A DNA stretch of 64,000 bases from Rhynchopus euleeides. Its lineage: Eukaryota > Euglenozoa > Diplonemea > Diplonemida > Diplonemidae. Below, piece by piece: positions 42,048 to 51,654 of the stretch. Position numbers and translations under genes: made by a program. Location: contig OY723296.1 of the NCBI GenBank assembly GCA_963210315.1, positions 186,001 through 250,000 of the forward strand. Direction: 5' to 3'. The notes below the pieces were generated by a model. It ran no database searches. It was given only the letters and a program-made list of their open reading frames with translations, and had not been told where the DNA came from. Position 1 is the stretch's first letter; every line of letters starts with the position of its first letter.

Positions 42048-43200
42048 TCAGTCATCAAGTTCCTCCCACTGCACGTCACAGAGCGCACGCACACGGACAG
42101 AGTTGTCCTTCGGTGTGAAGAGATACTTGCCACACGCACTGAACGCAATGCCTTCACCCGATGAGATGCCCAGTCTTCCCACGAGCTGCCCTGTGCTGAG
42201 GCACCACACGTCTGCAGATTTGGTGCCCATCACCGCCACAAGGTCACTCTCCTGTGACACCGCGACAACATACGGTGTCTGTTTACATTCCATACTGTGC
42301 AGGCAGGAGAGGGTGACCGTGCACCACACGTTGATCCGCTGGTTTTCGGAGGCGGATACCAAGTGCAGTTCGTCGCTGCTCAGTGCGAGGTGGTGCACGC
42401 CTGAGTTGCCCCTCTCGCCCCAATCCAGCGAGGCAGTGCGTGTGAGGGTGTGGATGTCCCACACAAAGATGTCCCCATCGTCTGACCCGGTGAAGATGTG
42501 GTTCACAGATGCGACGAGTCCAAACACATCCCTCGAGTGGCCCTCCAGCAGGGTGGAGGTCGGGGCTGCAGGGTCCGCAAGGTCCCACACCAACACAGCA
42601 CCTGATGAATCAATCCCCTGACACCAGGCGCCCACCTGCCGTCCATGCGACGCTCCACACCTGGTCCTCGTGCTCTGCCAGCTCGCACCTGCACTGCCAC
42701 GTCGAGGTGCACCACACGGAGATGGTGGAATCGCTGGAACAGGTGGCGACCCAGGCACCGCAGTGTGAGAAGGCAGCACCGAAGATCTCAGTTGTGCCGT
42801 GGTTGAGGGTTGCCACCTCTGCAGCCGTGTTGGTGTCAAACACGGAGAAATCGCCTTTGGTACAGGCCACCAAGCACAGCCTGCCGCACCTCGACACCGT
42901 GATGTACTGAGGGACGTTGTCCTGAAGGCTGTACTCTGCAGGCTTCACCTCCACCCAGCATGCCGCAAGATGCACATCACCGCCACTCTCCAGAGGTGTC
43001 TCCGCAACACGCTGCGTGTCGTCAAGATCGTCGCTGTATCCGTCGATGCGGGCGACGAGCCCTGCTGCACGACTTGGGTGGGCGGGACCACCAAAAATAT
43101 CGGCAACAGCCTGCACCTTCAGGTTCAGCACAGTGTCGGAATCCGAAACACTGACAACGCAGCTGCGCCCGCTGGGAAGGTGGCTCACGCTAACCTCCAT
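42048..43200 (-). pseudogene. WD40 family copy 3, broken by a 4-bp duplication
   Basis: Starts at 43200 and reads as the other copies for about 197 residues to GRLVSGD, then meets a TGA near 42611. The cause is AATCAATC where copies 1, 2, 4 and 5 have AATC: a 4-bp tandem duplication at about 42608-42615. The rest of the gene stays intact in the shifted frame down to EELDD at 42048. Either a young pseudogene or a truncated propeller; sequencing error cannot be ruled out. Confidence 0.85.
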
Positions 43201-44005
43201 TTGCACCTGCTGAAAACAGAACCTGTTCGGGGTGGGAAGGGTTTGTGTCTGCTGTGCACAAAAAGGCGACAACCGTACTCGGTAGACGCGAAAAAGCGCC
43301 CTATCACTTCACAGCTACAACCGCTCTGACGAATTTCCTTTTGTTTGTTGCGTTGACGCTTGGACACACAAAACCCTGAGCTGATCACACCTTGAGCCTG
43401 AAGGGTGGGTTTAGTGTATAGAGCACGTTTGGTTGTAGCTGTGGTGGTTCGCTTTCCGCTCACACGAGTGTGCTTAAGAGGTGAATCACAACAAAAACGG
43501 GAGCGGAACGGGGGGATTGGGCCTTCCCGTTGCCTTCCGCTTTCTTCTTGCATGATGTAAGGCACGCTGCTCAACAAAGCTTTCTTTCCTGAATGTACAT
43601 GCATGTCACTGAAACCCCTGCACCCACCTCCGGAGAAAACAGGATGAGAGAACACAACACACTCACAACCACACCAGCACGCTTGCGCTGCTCTCAGCAC
43701 TCCGACGTGCGACATCCATGGCAAAGTGGGATCTGCCCCAACCCGAATGGGCCTCGGACTCGGGGCTCCTTCCTGACTGTGGCGTGTTAAAGTGCAAGGC
43801 AGATGGCTTCCATCAACTTGGTCAGTTTTGGGAGTACTTCTGCACCCAGCACCCCAAAAAGGTGAATAGAATCCCGCGCCGTGCACTTGAACCACCCCCC
43901 CCCCCCCCCCACCCCCCACCCCCCCCAGTAACCCACCACTGCATGGGTCGGGAACGGCATGGCTTGCGAAGGGTGCCACTACTCCTAACATGGTCAGCAC
44001 ACATA
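43201..44005. other. Intergenic with dispersed repeat copy B
   Basis: 43317-43473 is a diverged copy of the dispersed 190-bp repeat. A poly-C tract lies at about 43897-43926. No gene supported. Confidence 0.55.
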
Positions 44006-44720
44006 CCGTCACTCAAGTAATGTTGGTGGGGTAATAACCCACCAACTTCTTCCAGAACCCCCAAATCCACCAAATTAGTACCCCACCAACATATTTACCC
44101 CACCAACAAATCTACCCCACCAATTTATTACCCCAATGCGCATCGCTGACTACCGTTTTCGTGGCGAACGCCTAAGGGGCCCGGCTGATGGCTACGTTTT
44201 CCAGAAAATGCATACGGCGCACGCGTGGGCGTGCGGCGCCTGCAAACGGCAGTCTATGTAGTACAAGAGACGGCCATGTCCGCACACCAAATCGGTCGTC
44301 AACCTCAGCAGCCTTCGAGCCTTCGAGTAGGTAATCGTACCTTTTGCACTTGTGCGCGAAGGAACCGTCTGTGAAAGGCAAAAGCAAAGGCCAGGGCTCA
44401 GCCTACTGGGTGGCCTACTGTGTGCTGAGAGACCTGGAATACCAGCCGTACGCAATTTCTGCGTACGCGTACGCAGCGCGGTTTCAGAAAGTGCGGACGG
44501 CGTACGCACATGCGTACGCGCAGTCGGGGTGGGTGGGCAGGGGGCTCCAAATCCCAGGTGCCAGAAAAAATCGCCAAGTACAATGCGCCCCAGGGGTAAT
44601 TATGTTGGTGGGGTAATAACCCACCAACTTTTTTCAGAGCCCCAAATCCACCAAATTAGTACCCCACCAACATATTTACCCCACCAATATATTACCCCAC
44701 CAACAAAACTTGAGTGACGG
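44006..44720. mobile_element. 715-bp MITE, CCGTCACTC termini, TA duplication
   Basis: Inverted ends CCGTCACTCAAGT and a following TGTTGGTGGGGTAATA, flanked by TA (44004-44005, 44721-44722). Two direct copies of an approximately 100-bp module (44020-44125 and 44603-44700) full of ACCCCACCAA words resemble the modules inside 4741-5480. The interior has a GCGTACGC-rich stretch (44458-44520). Non-coding. Confidence 0.85.
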
Positions 44721-45639
44721 TACATAACACACCTACGCAGTCTCACATGGAAGATTTGCCTTCGCGTTCGTGTTGAGCGTATCGTGCACCTGCTCCGGTG
44801 TGAGAGCGTCGCTGCACCACCCACACCAACACTATGGGATATGCAGTCTTGCCCATGCCCTGACTTGAGTCTCTTCCCCACCGCCCCAACTGCCCCCGCC
44901 AGGGCGCTGCTGCTTGGGCCCTCGTTGGGGATGTGTGCGCTGCGCCCCACCACCCCCCACCCCCTGCCCCTGCGCCCGCACCACACACACACGCATCCTT
45001 TAGTTTGCTGAAGCCCTGTTCGGGGCTGTCTGGGCAAAGTCCACCAGACTCCCCAACCACCGCCCCCCCCCACTACCCACCCCCTCTGTTTTCTGCGAGC
45101 AGTGCCGACGGCGGGACAGCGTGCGGCATACGATGTACAATGTGCGCGCCTTCTCCCAACGTGTTGAACATTGTTGAGAGGGGGGGGTGACGCCTGGCAC
45201 CCACCCGCTGCTCGGCACAGCGTATTCCTTTTGCAAAATGTTATTTTTTTCCCCCCAGTAAACCAGCACAGAACCCAGCACCGCCTTGTTGAGAAAACCC
45301 CACCCATATGCGTCCGCACGCCACCGGTGAGCCGTGGCGGGCCTGAGCCACTCTAGGTTATCGCAAAAGTCACTTCACCATTCAGCAGCAACCGCTCTTA
45401 GCCTGTATTTTGTTTGTTGATGCGCTGACGCTTCTACACACAAACCCTGAAGCGATAATCACACCCTGAGCCTGATGAAGGGTGGGGTTAGTGTATAGAG
45501 CACGTTTGGATGCTTGCTGTGGTGGGTGACTTTCTGCTCACACGAGTGTGCGGAAAAAAAACACAAAACACCCCTCAGCTTGGGAGGGGAGGAGCGGGGC
45601 GGCCCACACACACAACACAACACAGCACAAGCGATATTA
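44721..45639. other. Intergenic with dispersed repeat copy C
   Basis: 45366-45554 is a near-identical copy of 15351-15540. The rest (44723-45360) shows no supported gene; poly-C near 45061-45072. Confidence 0.55.
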
Positions 45640-45985
45640 CCGTATACGTAAATATTATGGAACGTAAATATTATGGAACGGGCCCATTTTTGGCCGGTCC
45701 GTTCCATAATATTTACGTTCCAAAATATTTACAGGGCCAGTTGGGCCACTCGGTGGTGAGGACGGCTTGCGTCAGGAATCGCGCGAAAAGTGCACGAGTA
45801 GGTCTCGTCAGGGACTCTGTACGCCGTCCGATCACCTGGTCCAAGTCCCCGAGTCGCAGAAAGCCCTGTAAATATTATGGAACGAAAAAAATCTGGAACG
45901 CCAACCCACCAGCGTTCCATAATATTTACGTTCCATAATATTTACGTTCCATAATATTTACGTTCCAAAATATTTACGTATACGG
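45640..45985. mobile_element. 346-bp MITE built of CGTTCCATAATATTTA repeats
   Basis: Ends CCGTATACGTAAATATT and its inverse, flanked by TA (45638-45639, 45986-45987). The word ACGTTCCATAATATTTA is repeated several times near both ends, in opposite orientations. A 150-bp GC-rich core is unrelated to the ends. Non-coding. Confidence 0.85.
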
Positions 45986-46300
45986 TAACCTAATCTAAGA
46001 AAGGCAAAAAAGGAAATTAGAAAAAAGGGGGGGGGGTCACCCGGGGGGAGGTGTGCCTTGTTTGAAAAGTGCAGAAGAGAAAGTGAGATACGATCCCCCT
46101 GCCTGCAGCAGCCTGGGGCAGGGGGGGGGGGGGAAGAGGATCGGAGTGTCCGAGAGCCACAAATCCGAGAGTGAAGAAAGGGTAAAATACAGCAGCAGTC
46201 TCTCGAGTCTTCCTTTCAGATGATTTTTGCATTGATCGCTTCCACCTTGTTCCCCACTTTCAGGATTCTGAACTTTTTTTCTAAGAATTTTTGTAAGGGA
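45986..46300. other. Spacer with 63-bp dispersed repeat
   Basis: 46184-46246 matches 25482-25544. Ends in TTTTTTTCTAAGAATTTTTG, similar to the sequence just outside the other end of the retrotransposon (about 51664-51698). Confidence 0.55.
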
Positions 46301-46661
46301 AATGGAACACTATCGACACATGTCACTCAACACGGGGGAATGGGGAGGGGAGAGGTTGTGGTGAAACGCACACACCTCGACCTGTGATGAGGTGAGATGT
46401 GGCTCTGCAATTACGGCACTACGCGTGCCGTAAACTCGAATGACCTGCTTTCTCCGTGTTCCATTTCCTCCTTCATTGCATGAGGCTACAAAATGGAACA
46501 CTATCGACACATGTCACTCAACACGGGGGAATGGGGAGGGGAGAGGTTGTGGTGAAACGCACACACCCAACCCCCTAGGACCCCTAGGGACTGAGGAGCT
46601 CCGCTCATCAGCTAAGATGGCACCGTGCCGCCAGCATGGCACACAGCTCCGTCTGGTCCCT

Positions 46662-48367
46662 TTACAGATCGATGACGACCTCGCCCCGCGCACCCCTCGT
46701 GAAGGGATCGGCCTTCTGCTCGTGGGTCGGCACCCACTCGGGCAACACCTGCAGTTGCGCCGCTGCAGCGACGTCGAAGAGCACCTGCAGGCACCTATTG
46801 GCGACGTAATTGCCAGAGTGCCCCTTCAGGATGCTCCGCACGACCGGGAGGTTGTCGACCTTCAGTCGTAGCTTGCACCGCCGGCGCCCCAGCCGGGAGG
46901 CCAACCGCACCCCCAGTGCAGCGGCCCACATCTCCTTGATGTAAATGTGTGCTGACGCTTCGCCGGCCCCGAAGGCCCCCTGCGCCACCTCGCCGGTCTC
47001 CGCAAACGCCGCCCACGCGCGTGATGACGCGTCTGTCCACACTGTGCACTCCTCGTCGTATGGAGCCTCCCGGTCCACCCACCGGTTCTCCGCGATCGCC
47101 TGCAGACATACGCGCGCGTCCCAGACCGCACTCGGCTGCATCCTGGTGGGCTCGTCCCACGCGTTGTTATTCGTTGATACGTGTCGCGCGATGCTGCGTA
47201 TGGCCCCGATGAGGTTTGGCGAGTAGCACAGATGACGGCTTCGTGTGTACGTCCACCACACGATGGCCCCCGTCACCTTGAAGAATGCCCGGGGTGTTGC
47301 CTCCCCGGACAGCACGTTCTGCACATGCACCGCCTCCAGCAGCTGCGCCACCCATTTCTGCGAGGAGCGGAACCTCTTCGTCGGCCCCCGCAGGTCGAAC
47401 TCCAGCCCGAAGGCCGCAAACAGTCTCTGGGGTTGCCCCTCGGCCTCCTCGTGCAGCTCGACTCTCGCGTAGGCACACCTCTGCTTGAACTCGGTGTATC
47501 TCCTCGCCGCCTCCTCCTCGCTGCCCCCGAGGATGATGTAGTTGTCCACCCATGCGACGTTCCCCGGCCCTGCGAGAACCCTCGAGATGCGCTGCGCTAT
47601 CGATGGGCTCCACGACCACCCCATGCACAGCACCTTCAGCCACACGTCGAGTGTGCCGCCTCTGCCATCTCCCAGGCGCATGCCGAAGTACTTCCGGATC
47701 GGTTTCGCGAGGGGTATCTGGTAAAAAAATGATACTCCATCCGCGATCACGGCTGCATCTGCGTCCAGCACTGCGTCGATCACGTCCCTGATGCGCGGGA
47801 GCCGCATCTCAGGGGGGCGCCTCATCGCGGCGTTCAGCTTTCGTGCATCGACCACCAGCCGGAGATCCCCTGCCTTTTTTGCCACTGTGAAAGCCGGCAT
47901 CGTCATCTGGGGGTCCCCCTGCATCGGCTCCACCACCTCCCATTCGAGCAGCTTGTCCGCGTGCTGCCGCATGTGCCGCGAGGTGCCCCTCGCCATCCTG
48001 CCGCCTGTCGGCTTCGTCAGCAGGCTCTCGAAGGCGTCGAGTGACGTGATGACGTCCAGCACATCTTCAAGCTCCCCGTGGAGGTCCAGGCTGCGGACCG
48101 CGTCGAGGGCCATCCTGTTGGATGATATGGGTGCCAGCACCCCCCCCTCACGTTCGGCTTCCGGTCGCACCTGCGCTCCCTCCACCTCCACGGAGAAGTC
48201 CCCGCCGTACCCGATGTCCAGCCCAGCACTGCACGCCTCGTCCCCCTCGCCCTCGGGGTCGTATGCGTAGGCACACATCCTCAGGATACCCTCGAAGTTG
48301 CTCGGCTTGGCGAGGTGGGCGGCGCACGACGGGAACGCCCCAAGAGCCCTGGGGATGCGCCCCGCCG
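46662..48367 (-). CDS. Reverse transcriptase-RNase H of the retrotransposon
   Basis: The RT core is visible as AFTVAKKAGDLRLVVDARKL, GVSFFYQIPLAKPIRKYFG, CMGWSWSPSIAQRISRVL and the catalytic AWVDNYIILG (about 47526-47558), where the usual second Asp of the xxDD box is Asn. RNase H follows with TVWTDASSRAWAAF, YIKEMWAAALG, LKVDNLPVV and WVPTHEQKADPFTRG, so its acidic residues are present. No methylase domain. There is no ATG near the RT start. The frame stays open upstream through the whole recombinase region to about 50468, so expression may use -1 frameshifting from gag or from the recombinase end. Boundaries given are the RT-RH part only. Confidence 0.88.
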
Positions 48368-50455
48368 CTAGAGCTGGCGTGATGTAGTCGCGGTCTCCTC
48401 CACGAGACGAGTCGCGGCCAGTGGGGCGTACTGCAGCAGCCCCTCTGTCGTCCGGTGGCGGGTCAGCTTCTGCACCGCTCGCAACTCGAGCCCCTTGTGA
48501 ATCAGGTGGTGCACTGCCCCCCTGCGTAGACTGTGTGGCGTCAGCGCGGGGTTCACCCGTTTTACCGCCCGGGACACCTTGCTGTACGACACGCCTTGAA
48601 CCAGGCCGCCGTCCCGGTTCTTCCGCATCGTCTTCCCCAGCACACCGTTCAGCTGCGTAGGCAAACACACCCCTGTTGTCTGTCCCTTCGCGAATGGGTC
48701 GTTCTTGGTGCCCCTCCAGGTTATCGATACCACCCCGTCGTTCTTCACCCGCACCTCTCGGGTTGCAATACTCTTCACGTCCGAGCACCTTGCGGCCCCG
48801 TGCCACATCAGCCCCAGTGCCAGTCGCACCTCGGGGTCCCGCTCGTCCCGCATCGCCTGCTCCACTTCTGCCTTCGTCGCCGGCACCGCCTGTGTCCGGG
48901 GCACCTCCGCCCCCATGCGCCTCAGTCCCCGTCTGAACGCGTCGAGCTTGTGCGAGTGTACCGTGTCCTCCAGCATGTGGCGGTGCGCGGACGACACGGC
49001 GTAGCTGTAGGCCAGCCCCGAGGATGGCAGCACGTTGTCGACAGACATCTTCTTGGAGACCCACAAGATGATCGCCGTCCCCGTGTCGATGGGTCCCTCG
49101 GCGGCCTCCCAGGCCTGACGGAACTCCTGGAACCGCCGGTAGCACGACGCGATGTTGTCCCATGTGGAGTTCGCGAGTGCCCGGTCCAGAACGGCGTTGG
49201 CTGCAGACACGACTTCCCCCCTCGTCCCGTCCGGGAGGGTTGTTGTCTCTGACATCCGCGGGCGTCCTCGAGTTGCTGGCCCCCTGCGCAGCCACCGCTG
49301 CAGCCCCGACTCGATGGTGTGGCCGTCCGCTGTCGGGTCCCGCCCCTGGGATCCCGTCTGCTGCACTGCTGGGCTGGCCCGCTCTGTCGCCTGCTCTCCC
49401 CGAGCAGTGTTGGTGACCGGCCACGGCCTGTGTGGCGTCATCCCGTGATCTTGCTGCGCCATTTGCTCCCCCTGAGCACTGGGCTGTATTCTTACTAACC
49501 ACGGTGTGCGTGGATTCTGCTCCCCCTGAGCTTGATGCACCGCTGGCTCCCCCTGAGCACTGGGCTGTGTGTTTTGCGTTTTTACTAGCCACGGCGTGCG
49601 TGGATTCTGCTCCCCTTGAGCTTGCTTCGCCGCTGGCTCCCCTTGAGCACTGGGCTGTGTGATTTGCGTTTTTACTAGCCACGGCGTGCGTGGATTCTGC
49701 TCCCCTTGAGCTTGATGCGCCGCTGGCTCCCCTTGAGCACTGGGCTGTGTAATTTTGGTTTTTACTAGCCACGGCGTGCGTGGGTTCTGCTCCCCTTGAG
49801 CTTGATGCACCGCTGGCTCCCCTTGAGCACTGGGCTGTGTAATTTTGGTTTTTACTAGCCACGGCGTGCGTGGGTTCTGCTCCCCTTGAGCTTGATGCAC
49901 CGCTGGCTCCCCTTGAGCACTGGGCTGTGTAATTTTGGTTTTTACTAGCCACGGCGTGCGTGGGTTCTGCTCCCCTTGAGCTTGATGCACCGCTGGCTCC
50001 CCTTGAGCACTGGGCTGTGTAATTTTGGTTTTTACTAGCCACGGCGTGCGTGGGTTCTGCTCCCCTTGAGCTTGATGCACCGCTGGCTCCCCTTGAGCAC
50101 TGGGCTGTGTGATTTGCGTTTTTACTAGCCACGGCGTGCGTGGGTTCTGCTCCCCTTGAGCTTGCTTCGCCGCTGGCTCCCCTTGAGCACTGGGCTGTGT
50201 GATTTGCGTTTTTACTAGCCACGGCGTGCGTGGGTTCTGCTCCCCTTGAGCTTGATGCGCCGCTGGCTCCCCTTGAGCACTGGGCTGTGTGGTTTGCGCT
50301 TTTACTCGCCACGGCATGCGTGAATTCTGCTCCCCTTGAGCTTGTGGCACCGCTGGTTCCCCTTGAAGTGTGGACTGTGTGTGCAGTGGCGGTGTGTCTG
50401 AGGGAGGTGTCGCCGGCCCGCACAACCCCGGCTCTCCCTGCGCAGGTGTGGCTTG
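48368..50455 (-). CDS. Tyrosine recombinase, in frame with gag after one UGA
   Basis: The frame continues directly from the gag TGA (50456-50458) with no other stop, and lacks an obvious ATG before the folded part, so readthrough or splicing is likely. The N-terminal third is the 30-residue repeat array. The recombinase starts near MSETTTLPDGTRGEV. Catalytic residues are visible: Arg in WHGAARCSDV, HSLRR (H-x-x-R), and LTRHRTTEGLLQYAP carrying the late His and the nucleophilic Tyr. It would integrate the circular DNA intermediate. The same bases are also open in the RT frame for over 2 kb. Confidence 0.88.
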   Translation of the reverse strand, partial: QATPAQGEPGLCGPATPPSDTPPLHTQSTLQGEPAVPQAQGEQNSRMPWRVKAQTTQPSAQGEPAAHQAQGEQNPRTPWLVKTQITQPSAQGEPAAKQAQGEQNPRTPWLVKTQITQPSAQGEPAVHQAQGEQNPRTPWLVKTKITQPSAQGEPAVHQAQGEQNPRTPWLVKTKITQPSAQGEPAVHQAQGEQNPRTPWLVKTKITQPSAQGEPAVHQAQGEQNPRTPWLVKTKITQPSAQGEPAAHQAQGEQNPRTPWLVKTQITQPSAQGEPAAKQAQGEQNPRTPWLVKTQNTQPSAQGEPAVHQAQGEQNPRTPWLVRIQPSAQGEQMAQQDHGMTPHRPWPVTNTARGEQATERASPAVQQTGSQGRDPTADGHTIESGLQRWLRRGPATRGRPRMSETTTLPDGTRGEVVSAANAVLDRALANSTWDNIASCYRRFQEFRQAWEAAEGPIDTGTAIILWVSKKMSVDNVLPSSGLAYSYAVSSAHRHMLEDTVHSHKLDAFRRGLRRMGAEVPRTQAVPATKAEVEQAMRDERDPEVRLALGLMWHGAARCSDVKSIATREVRVKNDGVVSITWRGTKNDPFAKGQTTGVCLPTQLNGVLGKTMRKNRDGGLVQGVSYSKVSRAVKRVNPALTPHSLRRGAVHHLIHKGLELRAVQKLTRHRTTEGLLQYAPLAATRLVEETATTSRQL
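49482..50345. repeat. 90-bp tandem repeat array inside the retrotransposon coding region
   Basis: About nine to ten units of 90 bp, each encoding 30 residues. Central units are almost identical; outer ones diverge. Both frames are open through the array: QPSAQGEPAVHQAQGEQNPR in the recombinase frame and AQCSRGASGASSSRGAE in the RT frame. Probably a flexible linker that expands by slippage; unit length is a multiple of three, so both frames survive copy-number change. Confidence 0.88.
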
Positions 50456-51484
50456 TCACTTGCCCCACTTGGATCCCTTGTTGAAGCCCTTGTTGAAGCC
50501 CTTGTTGGATCCCTTTCCCCCCTTACCTCCCTTCGGCACCACTGGCCTCTCTTCCTCCTCGTCCCACGCGCCCTCGGTGCGGCGCCGCTTGTTGTTGGCC
50601 TTCTCCTTCTCGCCCTCGCTCTGGGCTTGGCTCTGGAGCGACCTGAATAGTTGCTCCGTCAGCGCGCTTGCCGGCATGCCCTCCAGCCGCCGCTCCCAGT
50701 GCAGCTGCGCCGCGAGCCCGTACCACTCCCGGAGGCGCAGCCCCTCCAAGCGGACCAGGAGGTTGTGGGCAGCTTGCACTGCCTCAGGCTTCGTCGACAC
50801 GATGGGGATCAGGATGTCCAACACGGAGAGCGCGACCCGAAGTTCGTGCTGGGGCCCGGTCGCTGCCGCAGCCGCATCGTCCGCCCCCTTCCCGAAACGA
50901 TCACGCAGTGCCCTCATGGCCATTGCGTGCAGCGCTGGCGACTGCATCCGGTGGCGCCATTGCTCCACCACCGTGATGCGGGTGCCGGTCAGCCCCTCGC
51001 GTTCCAGCTTCGCCTGCCGCTCCTTCCTCTGCATATCATCCAAGACCTCCTCCAGAATTGCCTTGGTGTTTGGGTTATCCACACCCCTCATCAACTCCCA
51101 GAGGTCCCTCACCTTGGGCGTAGCGTCACTCATGTTGGCATCGGCGTCGCCCTCGTCCTCCTCCTTGAGGGTCCATGTTGCCTCACCATTGTGGAGATAC
51201 AGCGCGCAGAGGGGGCAGACCCAGTGTGGCTCCATCCACTGGTCGGTCATCTTCTCGACCGTCTGATCCCCCGTGCCCTCCATGTAGGCCTTCAGGCAGC
51301 TCTTCGTCGTCCGCCTTCCACACATGCGACACACAGACGAGTGCGCGTCGGAGTGCAGCGCCCCGCACTCCGGAAACACGCAGTCGGGGGTGCCGTCCAC
51401 CCCCGCTGCGTTTCCCGGAACAACCGGGGTCGGAACATCGATCCACGCCTGGTCGATGATCACGGTTGCGTTCCGGTCCGGCAT
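50456..51484 (-). CDS. Gag-like protein with zinc-binding domain
   Basis: A 342-residue protein from the ATG at 51484. Near the N-terminus is a Cys/His cluster: CVFPECGALHSDAHSSVC, then CRMC and later HWVCPLCALYLH, spaced like a PHD/treble-clef zinc finger. The middle is helical, as in capsid-type proteins. The C-terminus is basic and glycine/lysine-rich (KGGKGGKG, NKGFNKG), an RNA-binding tail. It ends KWGK-UGA-CAA, with the recombinase frame continuing in phase behind the UGA. The bases upstream belong to terminal repeat A1. Confidence 0.8.
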   Translation of the reverse strand: MPDRNATVIIDQAWIDVPTPVVPGNAAGVDGTPDCVFPECGALHSDAHSSVCRMCGRRTTKSCLKAYMEGTGDQTVEKMTDQWMEPHWVCPLCALYLHNGEATWTLKEEDEGDADANMSDATPKVRDLWELMRGVDNPNTKAILEEVLDDMQRKERQAKLEREGLTGTRITVVEQWRHRMQSPALHAMAMRALRDRFGKGADDAAAAATGPQHELRVALSVLDILIPIVSTKPEAVQAAHNLLVRLEGLRLREWYGLAAQLHWERRLEGMPASALTEQLFRSLQSQAQSEGEKEKANNKRRRTEGAWDEEEERPVVPKGGKGGKGSNKGFNKGFNKGSKWGK

Positions 51485-51654
51485 TGTGTTGTTTGGTTGT
51501 TTGGGAGAGGTTGTGAGAGTTGTGGTGAAACGCACACACCTCGACCTGTGATGAGGTGAGATGTGGCTCTGCAATTACGGCACTACGCGTGCCGTAAACT
51601 CGAATGACCTGCTTTCTCCGTGTTCCATTTCCTCCTTCATTGCATGAGGCTACA

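Larger units (their letters stand above)
46301..51654 (-). mobile_element. Complete tyrosine-recombinase (DIRS/Ngaro-like) retrotransposon
   Basis: About 5.35 kb, read on the minus strand. Ends are split direct repeats in the order A1 - genes - B1 - A2 - B2: A1 51520-51654, B1 46492-46566, A2 46358-46490, B2 46301-46375. This arrangement is characteristic of PAT/Ngaro-type elements. Each A repeat contains a palindrome beginning TTACGGCA and ending TGCCGTAA (46411-46433, 51575-51597), a candidate recombination site. Coding order is gag, tyrosine recombinase, RT-RNase H. A related A/T-rich word (TTTTTCTAAGAATTTT) abuts both outer ends. No transposition target duplication, as expected for recombinase-mediated insertion. 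Confidence 0.92.

Noticed and set aside
42048..42839. Second half of WD40 copy 3 as an independent gene
   Set aside because: It is the frame-shifted continuation of the gene starting at 43200; its first residues are out-of-frame WD40 sequence.
49482..50345. CRISPR-like regular repeats
   Set aside because: Contiguous 90-bp coding tandem repeats without spacers, inside a eukaryotic retrotransposon.
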